Part shown: positions 55,965-64,000 of the stretch, in pieces | Numbering within the stretch: position 1 is the first letter of the stretch | Layout of the letters: every line of letters starts with the position of its first letter | Assembly (NCBI GenBank): GCA_049840515.1 | Contig: JASGKW010000009.1 | Coordinates: 62,001-126,000 of the forward strand | DNA: 64,000 bases | Reading direction: 5' to 3' | Source of the DNA: Muricomes sp049840515 | GTDB lineage: Bacteria > Bacillota > Clostridia > Lachnospirales > Lachnospiraceae | The notes under the pieces: generated by a model | What the model was told of the DNA's origin: nothing | Seen by the model: the letters and a program-made list of their open reading frames with translations, nothing else | Database searches by the model: none | Translations under genes and position numbers: made by a program

Positions 55965-56513
55965 TTATTCTCTGGAAAGGCTTCCCTTTTTAGAGCGTGT
56001 GTTGCTGTAAAGTACCAGCAGAATTGTTCCAATAATACCTGCTGAAACAGAATTTGAGATAGCCGCTACAACACCCTGAACAAATACCAGATTTACAGGT
56101 TCTGCGTAAATCACAATGTCAAGCACAGGTGCCACGACAACCCAGGAGATTACATTTGCAATAATCTGGTAAACATTAAAGCGGACAACGTCTTTTAAGC
56201 CAAATTCACCTTCATCCACCCTCATCTTGGGATATACCATACCAATAAGAAAGCAGGATAAACCGCTGGCAATTACCCAGCTCCACCAAGCTGAACCGTA
56301 CTGAATAGAGTCAGACAATGCATGTCCGATAAATGCAATCAGTCCGCCGGCGATGGGGCCAAACAGGGCCGCAAAAAATGCGCCGATTCCATAGGCTGTC
56401 TGAATATCTGTCTCAGGAATACCTGTCGGAATCTTTACATACATAAACAACAATGTAAATAATGCTGCGCCAAGCCCGGTGGCAACAATGGTCTTCGTCT
56501 TAAACTCAAACAT
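55965..56513 (-). CDS. ECF transporter S component, UPF0397 family
   Basis: A 182-residue membrane protein with about five helices. 'VKIPTGIPETDIQTAYG', 'LFGPIAGGLIAFIGHALSD' and 'GSAWWSWVIASGL' are the UPF0397 signatures. It is the substrate-binding subunit for a vitamin-like compound; family names point to riboflavin, but the neighbours suggest a purine or SAM-related compound. The likely true start is ATG 56524, after AAGGAGG; one missing A in its AAAAA run would connect it. EcfT and EcfA are three and four genes away on the same strand. Confidence 0.85.
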   Translation of the reverse strand: MFEFKTKTIVATGLGAALFTLLFMYVKIPTGIPETDIQTAYGIGAFFAALFGPIAGGLIAFIGHALSDSIQYGSAWWSWVIASGLSCFLIGMVYPKMRVDEGEFGLKDVVRFNVYQIIANVISWVVVAPVLDIVIYAEPVNLVFVQGVVAAISNSVSAGIIGTILLVLYSNTRSKKGSLSRE

Positions 56514-56607
56514 TCTTTTTCCATATCTCTTCCTCCTTTAGATAAAACAACTATTACAAGTACCTTTAACGAAAGAGTACTTCGTTTTGCGTGTTTTGTC
56601 AAGCTAA

Positions 56608-56632
56608 TGCAAAGGGGTCTGACCCCTTTGCA
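56608..56632. repeat. Copy of the CAAAGGGGTC palindrome
   Basis: TGCAAAGGGG-TCTGA-CCCCTTTGCA, a 10-bp arm palindrome nearly identical to that at 51828-51854. It lies between the DUF62 gene and the S component. Without a T run it is weaker as a terminator. Confidence 0.6.
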
Positions 56633-56654
56633 CACCATTTTCAGAATTGTTTAA

Positions 56655-57493
56655 CTACTTAGTAAATTCTACTGTCCAGTCTGACCCATATCCCAGATTG
56701 TATTGTCCGGAAAAGTCTCCCTGGCTGACTGCAACTGCGACTTTCATTAATTCGTTGTTGTAAATCATGGGATCGCCTTTTTGAGCGTATCCAAAGCTCT
56801 GGTGGAACAGTACTTTCTGATCAAATGCTGTTTTCTCCGTCATGTTTTACTACGAGATTGATATAATCTCCGTATTCAAATCCTGCCTCTTTAAATTGAT
56901 TCAGAGGGATATTTGTCCACAGGTTTCCGAAGTTGGGGTCATTGATTTCAAAAATCCCCTGTACTTTACCTGGCTCTACAGTTGGCTCTAAAATGGGATG
57001 CTCCACGATTTCTTCTACTGGATATTCTGGCCCCACTCCCTCAAAGTCAATGATTCCGCTTGCCAGACGTGCTGCTGTGTGTCCAAATAAATCTCTTCCG
57101 TGGAAGATGGCTACACCCTCTGTTCCTTTTCCGCGAAGTCTGTTGACAGATTCGTCTATTTCACGCACAGACTCAATTCCTATCCATTTCTTCACATGGG
57201 TCAAGAGCCATTGTCAGGGGACACAATATAGTAGCCATCCACTGTTTTTGCCACGCACGCTTTTCTGCTTGTGCCTACCCCAGGGTCTACAACAGATACA
57301 TAATTGTTCCCTCGGCCAGATTGCAGACTCTGATACAGGCGGTAGCTGGCGCTCCATGTGTCATACTGGGGAAGCTCATGGGTACCGTCCATAATTTCCA
57401 GCTCTCGTCCACGCATTTTACAACTCCGTACATAAGGCTGACTGCACCTTCCTTATAAGTAAAATCTGTCTGAAATACTAAAATTGGTTTCAT
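56655..57493 (-). pseudogene. SAM hydrolase/hydroxide adenosyltransferase (DUF62), three indels
   Basis: A DUF62 protein of about 280 residues in three readings. The N-terminus 'MKPILVFQTDFTYKEGAVSLMYGVV' matches the intact paralogue at 61870-62730. It then breaks at 57400-57405, 57202-57204 and 56831-56834; the pieces carry 'THELPQYDTWSASYRL', 'SVVDPGVGTSRK', 'HGRDLFGHTAARLA' and 'VAVSQGDFSGQYNLG'. Enzymes of this family split S-adenosylmethionine to adenosine and methionine (or use halide or hydroxide). Two one-base losses and a two-base gain together restore the original frame, so a single base-calling cause is plausible. Confidence 0.85.
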
Positions 57494-57543
57494 AGTTTAA
57501 ATTCCTCTCTTTCTTTCATTAATATTGTAAATTCATTTTCTAT

Positions 57544-58378
57544 CTATACAAACGGGTTATAAAATCTGGAGCCATTTACAAAGAATGTGACTATCAATGA
57601 ACCTGCCAGTATAAGTGCGCCAAGAGCCATAGCACCCCAGTCTCCTGTCCGCAAAGGTTTTGCTACATACCATGTTCTCTTCTTATGCTTTCCAAATCCC
57701 CTCAAATCCATTGCATTGCTGATTAATTCAATTCTGTCCAGAGTGGAAAATATGAGCGGAACACTAATGTTCATCACATTTTTCACACGGGTACTCAGAT
57801 TCTCTTTTCTGGACATATCCAGTCCCCGGCTCTGCTGCGCCAGAGCAATATCCTGATAATCCCGAATCATATCCGGGAAATACCGCAGTGTGAGGGACAG
57901 TGCAAATGCACCTTTATAGCTGACTCCTATCCGGTTTAAGGAGGCGGCAAACTCACTGGGGTTGGTTGTGAGCAGGAAAACCATTCCCATAGGTACCATT
58001 GACGCATATTTTGTAATCTTTGTCACCTGATAAAGCAACTGCTCCAAAGTTACGGTATAGCGCGCGTTGAGCCGGAACAGCTCATGGTTGGTTCCATAAA
58101 TTTCAATTCCGTACTGCGGGCTGAACAGGTAGGTGAGAAGAAAGTTCATCAGCAGGAAAATAGCGACATAGATTGTCATAATTTTAATCTGCTTAAATTT
58201 CAGCTTCCGACATTCTGAAAAATATGATGGACAGCACCATAACAAACAGAATATACCGAATGTCATAGGAGAACATAACGGAGAACGTCATACAGATAAA
58301 GCAGACCAGTTTTGTCAGGCCCGACAGGTTATAAATGAAATTATCTCTGTCTATATAGTCAAATAGTTTTGCTTTCAT
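57544..58378 (-). pseudogene. ECF transporter transmembrane subunit EcfT, frameshifted
   Basis: A membrane coupling subunit of about 277 residues. The N-terminal part (58378-58193) opens 'MKAKLFDYIDRDNFIYNLSG' in part. An extra base at 58205-58206 breaks it; the remainder (58266-57544) contains the EcfT coupling motifs 'AQQSRGLDM' and 'MDLRGFGK'. Corrected, the junction reads 'FFRMSELKFKQIK'. It overlaps EcfA by ATGA and is translated from it. Confidence 0.85.
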
Positions 58379-60093
58379 GAGCGGTGCGTCCTCCTCTCGT
58401 AATTGATAAAATTCTGCACAAATGTGGTTGGGTCCGGAATTTCTGTTTTCATAGCCAATTCATACAGGGATGTTATCTTTAGATTTGCCCTGAGCGCAAT
58501 ATCTTCATCCGTAAGGATTTCAACCGCGCTGGCGTCTCCAATTTTCTTTCCCTCAGAAATTACAATTGCATGGGGAGTGTACTCCAGCATCAAATGCATA
58601 TCGTGGGTAATCAATATGATGGTGACACCCTGCTCATTCAAGCTCTTCAAAAACTCCATAATCTCTGTATAGTGGTGATAGTCCTGCCCCGCCGTGGGCT
58701 CGTCCAGAATTAATATCTGTGGGTCCATAACCAGCATGGAAGCGATTGTCACACGTTTTTTCTGCCCGAAACTCAGTGCAGATATGGGCCATTTTTTAAA
58801 TGGGGCAAGACCGCATATTTTCAGTGCTTTATCTACCTTTGGCTCAATCTCAGCCTCAGGAACCTGCCGGATACGGAGCCCCAGCGCCACCTCATCATAA
58901 ATCATGGGTTTGCAGATCATCTGATTGGGATTCTGCATAACGAAACCGATTTTCTGGGAGCGTTCCTTTATGGTCTGACCCTTCAAATCTTCACCATAGT
59001 ACAGAAGCCTTCCCTCATCTTCTGTGACAAATCCACAGATAACCTTTGCGAGAGTGCTTTTCCCGGCCCCATTGGTTCCCACAATGCTGACCATCTCGCC
59101 CTCCTGAATTTTAAAATTAATGTCCTGCAGGATTTTCCGTTTCCTGGTATATTGAAAACTCAGGTGCTCCGCCTCCAGAATTGCAGGGCGTTCCCTTTCA
59201 GGGGGCATTTCCGTCTGCTCCGGTTCCATTTCTGCAGGGCATCTTTCACCTGAGTAATATCCAGGGTGTCTATGCGTCCTGCACACATTTGGGGAGTCAC
59301 TTTGATGTCCGCATATTTCATCGCGGTGACATACAAAGGTTCCCGGATTCCAAGCTGCAGGCAGAATGTTCGCCGCCATCAGGTCATCCGGAGTCATATC
59401 CTCCACAATCCGGCCCTCACTGACTACAATAATGCGGTCCACTTCCCGGTAAAGCACATCCTCCAGACGGTGCTCTATGATGACAACTGTTTTCTTCGAC
59501 TCCTTCCACACCCGGTCAATCAAGTCAATGGCAGTCTTTCCCGTCGCAGGGTCTAGGTTGGCGAGGGGCTCATCGAACAGCAAAAGTTCCACATCATCCA
59601 CCATTACCCCGGCAAAGGACACTCTCTGCTTCTGCCCTCCTGACAGCTCAAAGGGGGAAGATTTTAACAATGTTCCCATATCCACAATGTCCGACACCTT
59701 CTGAACTGTTTCTTTCATCTGTGCAAGAGGCACACAGTCGTTTTCCAGGGCAAATGCGATATCCTCGCCCACTGTCAACCCAATAAACTGTCCGTCGGCA
59801 TCCTGGAGAACTGTGCCCACCTTTTTGGACAGCTCAAATATATTCATCTCCCTGGTTTCTTTTTCGCTGATTTTCAGACTTCCCTGTATCTCTCCCTTAT
59901 AAGAAAACGGAATCAACCCATTCAGACAATTCCCAATGGTACTTTTTCCGCTGCCGCTGGGACCTACTATGAGAACTTTTTCTCCCTCATATATCTTCAG
60001 GTTAATGTCATGAAGTGTAGGCTCCGCCTGGCTGAAATACTGAAACTGAAAATTTTCAAATTCTATAACCGGTTTTCTCTCCGTCTGGCTCAT
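58375..60093 (-). CDS. ECF transporter ATPase, two fused ABC domains
   Basis: A 572-residue double ATPase: the N-terminal domain has Walker A 'VGPSGSGKSTIGN', signature 'LSGGQKQRVSF' and 'LLLFDEPLANLD'; the C-terminal domain has 'VGTNGAGKSTLAK', 'LSFGQKKRVTI' and 'ILILDEPTAGQD'. It powers the ECF uptake complex with EcfT and the S component. The linker (about residues 248-286, 59239-59355) is not family-like as read; the alternate frame there gives 'LGIREPLYVTAMKYADI'. Two compensating indels explain this, so the frame stays open but about 38 residues are wrong. Confidence 0.9.
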   Translation of the reverse strand: MSQTERKPVIEFENFQFQYFSQAEPTLHDINLKIYEGEKVLIVGPSGSGKSTIGNCLNGLIPFSYKGEIQGSLKISEKETREMNIFELSKKVGTVLQDADGQFIGLTVGEDIAFALENDCVPLAQMKETVQKVSDIVDMGTLLKSSPFELSGGQKQRVSFAGVMVDDVELLLFDEPLANLDPATGKTAIDLIDRVWKESKKTVVIIEHRLEDVLYREVDRIIVVSEGRIVEDMTPDDLMAANILPAAWNPGTFVCHRDEICGHQSDSPNVCRTHRHPGYYSGERCPAEMEPEQTEMPPERERPAILEAEHLSFQYTRKRKILQDINFKIQEGEMVSIVGTNGAGKSTLAKVICGFVTEDEGRLLYYGEDLKGQTIKERSQKIGFVMQNPNQMICKPMIYDEVALGLRIRQVPEAEIEPKVDKALKICGLAPFKKWPISALSFGQKKRVTIASMLVMDPQILILDEPTAGQDYHHYTEIMEFLKSLNEQGVTIILITHDMHLMLEYTPHAIVISEGKKIGDASAVEILTDEDIALRANLKITSLYELAMKTEIPDPTTFVQNFINYERRTHRS

Positions 60094-60108
60094 AGGTACC
60101 TCCCTCCT

Positions 60109-61668
60109 TTATAGCCTGTACTGTATTTGATATTTCCCCGAACGAAAATAATATTTAATTCTGCCGATGGCCCGGTTTTCCCAGTCATAAAGCACCTGTT
60201 CAATATGAAGAAGGCTGGTTCCCTCCTCCACTTCCAGATAAGGAATCACCTGCTCGTCCGCCTCCACAATCTGAATGCTGACATCAGCTTCCACCGCTTT
60301 CCTGTAAATATTCCAATCCATGAACTCAAGTAAATCTTCCTGAGACTCCATATCCACTCCGCTTTCCTCCAATATGCTTACCGGAATCTGCAGAAAACTC
60401 TGGCCTATAGGACCGTCCTCACTTTTATACACATTGTTGCTCGCCAGAACTTCCTCTCCCTCAGAGAGCCCCAGTTTTTGCCTGGCAATCTGAGTGGGCT
60501 GTCCAATATTAAAATCCATACTGATATGAACGATATCTTCCAGTGCATCCTCCAAAAGGAAATTATATATTTTTTCCTTACTCTTCTTATCCTTATCGTA
60601 GGATACATAAGTTCCTTTTCCCTGATGCTTGTAAATGTGTCCGTCCTGGGTAAGAATTGTCAGCGCCTGCCTCAGTGTATTGCGGCTCACACAGTATTTC
60701 TCCGCCAGCACCGTCTCTGAGGGCAGCATACTTCCCTTTTCATAAACCCCGGATATAATATCACTATATAATTGATTGTACACTGGAATATAGGAGGGAA
60801 GCCTGACTTTTGTTTCAGACTTTTCAGCCCGCACATTTTCCTTTTGAGACTCTTCTTTCTTGATTTCTTCCTCCTCCGGCTGCTGTGCCGGAAGCTCTGT
60901 CAATGTGCCCCAATCCCCTGCGCGCCTGAACCCAATATTATAATACAGATTGTGTGCTTCCTCCTGACTGCAAAACAGGCATGGGCGTTTTTCTTTGGCA
61001 AGAATCTGTCTGCACAGTGCACTCACAATCTGACTTGCAAGCCCTCTGCCTCTGTACCCGGGAGCCACGGCTACGCCGCCAATCATGACAGTCTCCTCAC
61101 ACTCCGCAGTGCTGTTGGCATGGGCAATAATTTTACCATTCTCCCGTATCAGACAGTGAATTCCGTTGTTGTTGTGAATCCTGTCTGCAATCATCTGTTT
61201 AGACCTGTAAAGACTTCTCAGCTCAGGAATGCTCTGAAGGAATGCAAAAATATCGTCGATATCTTCCCCGGATGCCTGCCGGATTTCTGGATTCTCTTGT
61301 ACCAGACAATCTGCATCCTTGAATAAATACAGTCCTCTGGCTTCTATATGGTAATCGGGCAGAACCCTCTGTACCATTCTCACATTTTCTATCTTTCCCA
61401 TAACCACATCCGGTATATACCATGAAAAGAGCTGCTCCAAAAAGGGGATATTCATATTTCCATCTTTACTGTAAAGGATTAAACTGTTATAAAAGCAAAG
61501 GTAAACTCCAAGGCACTCGCCCTGCTCCACATCCATATAGACCGTCTGAAATTTCTCATTGAACCCAAAATCCTCAATATCAGCCAGCATAAACGTGTTA
61601 TAAACCGGCTCCTGCTTCAGGTAGGCCATCAACGCGGCGCGGTCCTGTTCCGTACATTCTTTAACCAT
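60109..61668 (-). CDS. GNAT acetyltransferase fused to a GntR/UTRA regulator
   Basis: A 519-residue fusion. Residues about 1-265 hold GNAT-type folds, with the acetyl-CoA loop 'VAPGYRGRGLASQIVSAL' near 215. A charged linker is followed by a GntR winged helix (about 300-365, 'LPSETVLAEKYCVSRNTLRQALT') and a UTRA ligand-binding domain (about 370-519). ATG 61668 follows GGGAGG. It ends 15 bases before EcfA, so it is co-transcribed with the transporter and is its likely regulator. GntR-UTRA proteins sense small metabolites. A perfect 39-bp palindrome lies 124 bases upstream. Confidence 0.85.
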   Translation of the reverse strand: MVKECTEQDRAALMAYLKQEPVYNTFMLADIEDFGFNEKFQTVYMDVEQGECLGVYLCFYNSLILYSKDGNMNIPFLEQLFSWYIPDVVMGKIENVRMVQRVLPDYHIEARGLYLFKDADCLVQENPEIRQASGEDIDDIFAFLQSIPELRSLYRSKQMIADRIHNNNGIHCLIRENGKIIAHANSTAECEETVMIGGVAVAPGYRGRGLASQIVSALCRQILAKEKRPCLFCSQEEAHNLYYNIGFRRAGDWGTLTELPAQQPEEEEIKKEESQKENVRAEKSETKVRLPSYIPVYNQLYSDIISGVYEKGSMLPSETVLAEKYCVSRNTLRQALTILTQDGHIYKHQGKGTYVSYDKDKKSKEKIYNFLLEDALEDIVHISMDFNIGQPTQIARQKLGLSEGEEVLASNNVYKSEDGPIGQSFLQIPVSILEESGVDMESQEDLLEFMDWNIYRKAVEADVSIQIVEADEQVIPYLEVEEGTSLLHIEQVLYDWENRAIGRIKYYFRSGKYQIQYRL

Positions 61669-61791
61669 AAATCCTCCCATCCTTCAGAAATGTATTGCTC
61701 GCGGCAGAGTGCCGCATAACATACTGAAATATAATAAAAAAATGCAGAGCAAATTCCCACCATATTGTGAAGATTTGTTCTGCCTTTCTCC

Positions 61792-61830
61792 ATACTCAAA
61801 TTAGCTTGTTCAACAAGCTAATTTGAGTAT
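61792..61830. promoter_or_regulatory. 39-bp perfect palindrome upstream of the GNAT-GntR gene
   Basis: Arms of 19 bp (ATACTCAAATTAGCTTGTT and its complement) surround one central base. It has no T run, so it is not a classical terminator. Its location before a GntR gene and the ECF cluster suggests an operator. Confidence 0.7.
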
Positions 61831-61869
61831 AATCTATCCATTTTCAGTTGTCAAGATGAACCACCACTT

Positions 61870-62730
61870 TTAGTCATCGTAAATAATACGAGGCGCTTTC
61901 CGTATAGTGATTCTCCAGTTTGTACCTGTTCCGATATTATATGCCCTTGAGAAATTTCCCTGATTAATGGCAACAGCCATACAGTCCAGACTGTTCACAT
62001 ATACCAGCGGCTCTCCCACATACACATCCGCAAAACTCTTAGCGTAGACAAGAATGTTCTTGTAAAGCGTACGCGTCTCATTTTCAATACTGATTTCCAC
62101 TCTTCCGCCGTGGCTGACTCCAAGTTTCTTAAACAGCTCCCTGGGAATATTGGTCCAGAGGCTTCCGAATCTCACGTCCAGCACATCTATAGTCCCGCTG
62201 ACTTTTTCTCCGTCATAAGTGGCCTCCACAATCGGCAGCTCTATGACGCTCTCAGGCTCTACCTCCGGTCCTACTTCCTCAAAAGAAATAACGCCGGTTG
62301 CCAGCCTTGCACCTGTATAAGCATAAATGTCCCTGCCGTGGAAAGTATAGCTCTCCCCTGAGTTTGGCAGACGGTTCACCTTCTCATCAATAACCCTGGC
62401 ACTGTCTAAACCGATAACTCTCTTCACATGGGTCAAAGTTCCATTGTCCGGTGTAACAATATACTGTCCATTCTTTGTCCGCACAACAATACTTCTCCTT
62501 GTTGAACCTACTCCCGGATCAACCACGCTGACAAAAACAGAACCCTGCGGCCAATAGCTTACCGTCTGAATCAGGCGGTAAGACGCCTCCCATATATCAT
62601 ACTGGGGAATTTCATGAGTCAGGTCTGAAATCTGTAGTTCATCTGATACCCCATATGCAACTCCGTACATAGCGCTGACTGCACCGTCCGCTGTTCCAAA
62701 ATCCGATTGTAAAATAAGTGGTTTCTTCAT
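61870..62730 (-). CDS. SAM hydrolase/hydroxide adenosyltransferase (DUF62)
   Basis: A 286-residue intact member of the family: 'LQSDFGTADGAVSAMYGV' with the conserved Asp, 'DLTHEIPQYDIWEAS', 'VSVVDPGVGSTRR', 'TPDNGTLTHV' and 'YTFHGRDIYAYTGARLA'. It would convert S-adenosylmethionine and water to adenosine and methionine. It precedes the GNAT-GntR gene on the same strand, and its close relative lies on the far side of the transporter genes. It is probably cytoplasmic. Confidence 0.92.
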   Translation of the reverse strand: MKKPLILQSDFGTADGAVSAMYGVAYGVSDELQISDLTHEIPQYDIWEASYRLIQTVSYWPQGSVFVSVVDPGVGSTRRSIVVRTKNGQYIVTPDNGTLTHVKRVIGLDSARVIDEKVNRLPNSGESYTFHGRDIYAYTGARLATGVISFEEVGPEVEPESVIELPIVEATYDGEKVSGTIDVLDVRFGSLWTNIPRELFKKLGVSHGGRVEISIENETRTLYKNILVYAKSFADVYVGEPLVYVNSLDCMAVAINQGNFSRAYNIGTGTNWRITIRKAPRIIYDD

Positions 62731-62767
62731 AATTTATCTTCCTTTTCGGCTAAGCGTTGAAACGTTA

Positions 62768-63931
62768 CTATTTTGTCTCAGTCTTTGATCCACTATCTTC
62801 AGTCTTTGATTCGCTGTCTTTCGTCTTTGTTCCACTATCTTGGGTCTGTGTTTTGCTGTCGTCAGTTGTAGCTGCTTTTTCAACCTGCACACATTTATCT
62901 ACCAGATACTTGGCAACTTCCTGCTGGAGAATGCTTGTTTTGAGCACATCTTCCCCAACCTGTTTTGTGAAAGCATCGACGTCATCATATCCAGAACTTT
63001 CCGCAAGTTCCTTTACCTGCTTTTTGTACTCTTTATCTGAAAGCTCAAGATTCTTCTTCTTCGCTATAAGCTCACATGCAACATTTCTCTTAACTGCCAT
63101 CTCTGCGGCTTCTTTTGCCTGAGTATTAAAGTCTTCCTCTTTCATTCCCATGTACTGCTCCAGGAAATCTTTGAACTCCATACCATAGCTTTCTGCCATT
63201 CCTGAATAATAATCTTTGATAACCTTAAGCTGCTTATCTACCTCTCCGTCAGGATACTTCTTCACTTCTATCTGGTCAACAAGTGCTTCCATAACCTCAC
63301 TCTGAAGCTGATAATCTGTGTTTTTCTTGGCACTCTCTTCCAATGTCTTTTTAATTTCTGCTTTATATTCTTTTACTGTCTTGGATGTCTTGCTGTTCTC
63401 TTTCACCCACTCATCTTTGAGTTCAGGAACATTTGACACTTTTATTCCATTCAATGTAACATTAAATACAGCCACTTTTCCGGCCATATCAGCATTCTGG
63501 TATTGCTCAGGAAATTGTACGGTTATATCAAAATTCTCTCCAATGTTATGGCCTATAATCTGTTCCTCAAAACCTTTATAGTCCCCATTGGCACCGATAA
63601 ATGAACCTGAACCCAGCTCCAGATCTGTGTCCTTTGCTGAACCGCCTTCAAATTCCACTCCGTCCACAGAACCTACAAAATCAAGGTTTACTATATCGCC
63701 ATTCTGAGCAGCTCTGTCTTTCACATCTTCTGAAACTGCCGCCGCAGAAAGATTACTATTTATAGTACTTTCAACCTGGTCATCAGTCACTTCAACTTTC
63801 TCAACCTGTTGAACTTCCAGTCCCTCATACTGCTTTATTGTAACATAGTCATTGGATAGCTGCTTACTGCATCCCGCCAAAGATGCCACCATAAGAACAC
63901 TCAGTGTGGCCGCCAAAATTTTTTTCTTCAT
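62768..63931 (-). CDS. Trigger-factor-like PPIase lipoprotein
   Basis: A 387-residue lipoprotein: signal peptide with lipobox 'LAGC' (Cys 21), an FKBP-type isomerase domain (about 95-185, 'GDIVNLDFVGSVDGVEFEGG' in part), then the helical C-terminal domain of trigger factor (about 190-340). It ends in a repetitive Thr/Lys/Ser/Asp tail ('DSGTKTKDSESKTEDSGSKT' in part). Start ATG 63931 follows GAGGTGG. It probably folds exported proteins at the cell surface. Confidence 0.88.
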   Translation of the reverse strand: MKKKILAATLSVLMVASLAGCSKQLSNDYVTIKQYEGLEVQQVEKVEVTDDQVESTINSNLSAAAVSEDVKDRAAQNGDIVNLDFVGSVDGVEFEGGSAKDTDLELGSGSFIGANGDYKGFEEQIIGHNIGENFDITVQFPEQYQNADMAGKVAVFNVTLNGIKVSNVPELKDEWVKENSKTSKTVKEYKAEIKKTLEESAKKNTDYQLQSEVMEALVDQIEVKKYPDGEVDKQLKVIKDYYSGMAESYGMEFKDFLEQYMGMKEEDFNTQAKEAAEMAVKRNVACELIAKKKNLELSDKEYKKQVKELAESSGYDDVDAFTKQVGEDVLKTSILQQEVAKYLVDKCVQVEKAATTDDSKTQTQDSGTKTKDSESKTEDSGSKTETK

Positions 63932-64000
63932 TCTTCCACCTCTTATTTTTTTCGTCTTAACAGCGGGCTGTACAGCCCACATACTTTTATGTTATAACAT
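63932..64000. other. Window end
   Basis: The leader of the PPIase gene. A short GGGCTGTACAGCCC palindrome stands at 63964-63977. Nothing else can be supported. Confidence 0.4.

Noticed and set aside
63964..63977. Short GGGCTGTACAGCCC palindrome as an operator
   Set aside because: Fourteen bases with no partner copy and no identified regulator nearby.
1..64000. CRISPR array, rRNA or tRNA genes
   Set aside because: No regularly spaced repeat set, cloverleaf or rRNA-like segment was seen in reading; not a computed search.

Overview
The window looks like a chromosomal stretch of an anaerobic, spore-forming member of the Firmicutes, most likely a gut Lachnospiraceae (inference). The evidence is a SpoIIID sporulation regulator, oxygen-detoxifying proteins of strict anaerobes (a flavodiiron/rubredoxin/oxidoreductase fusion and desulfoferrodoxin), ECF-type vitamin transport, a catabolic phosphonate operon and low-to-moderate GC. 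Most genes are on the minus strand. Genes and family names come from reading the translations; no database search was run.

Layout. 0-8 kb: an IclR regulator, the frameshifted flavodiiron fusion, an alkyltransferase-like protein, a small selenoprotein with an in-frame TGA and a SECIS-like hairpin, a low-molecular-weight phosphatase, a zinc-ribbon membrane protein and a PadR/DUF2812 pair. 8-15 kb: a decayed TetR gene next to fucO, an HNH protein, an AraC/ASCH pair, alanine dehydrogenase and an 8-oxoguanine glycosylase. 15-21 kb: a complete 2-aminoethylphosphonate uptake and degradation operon (phnT, U, S, W, X) preceded by an RpiR regulator. 21-34 kb: endonuclease III, an Old Yellow Enzyme, a pyrophosphohydrolase/GIY-YIG-DUF2075 pair, a two-gene ABC exporter with an AraC regulator, desulfoferrodoxin, DegV and yjdF with its riboswitch region. 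34-39 kb: an MFS carrier, a three-domain rhodanese lipoprotein and a TauE exporter.

39-50 kb is an AT-rich defence island bounded by a transposase remnant and an inverted-repeat-rich, mobilisation-like segment. It reads hsdM, rhuM, hsdS, prrC, hsdR, abiH. The prrC gene encodes a tRNA anticodon nuclease placed between hsdS and hsdR as in the E. coli EcoprrI system. hsdS carries the short central repeats typical of type IC enzymes.

50-64 kb: guaA, a MATE exporter, an HPr-like protein without the active-site histidine, a YesN-type response regulator, spoIIID, and a UPF0397 ECF transporter cluster. In that cluster two SAM-hydrolase (DUF62) genes flank EcfT, EcfA and a GNAT-GntR fusion regulator. 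It ends with a PPIase-like lipoprotein.

About nineteen single- or double-base indels break otherwise well-conserved genes. Seven lie at an AGCT tetramer and several others in A, T or C runs. This pattern suggests sequence or assembly error more than gene decay, so many entries called pseudogene here are probably intact in the living cell.
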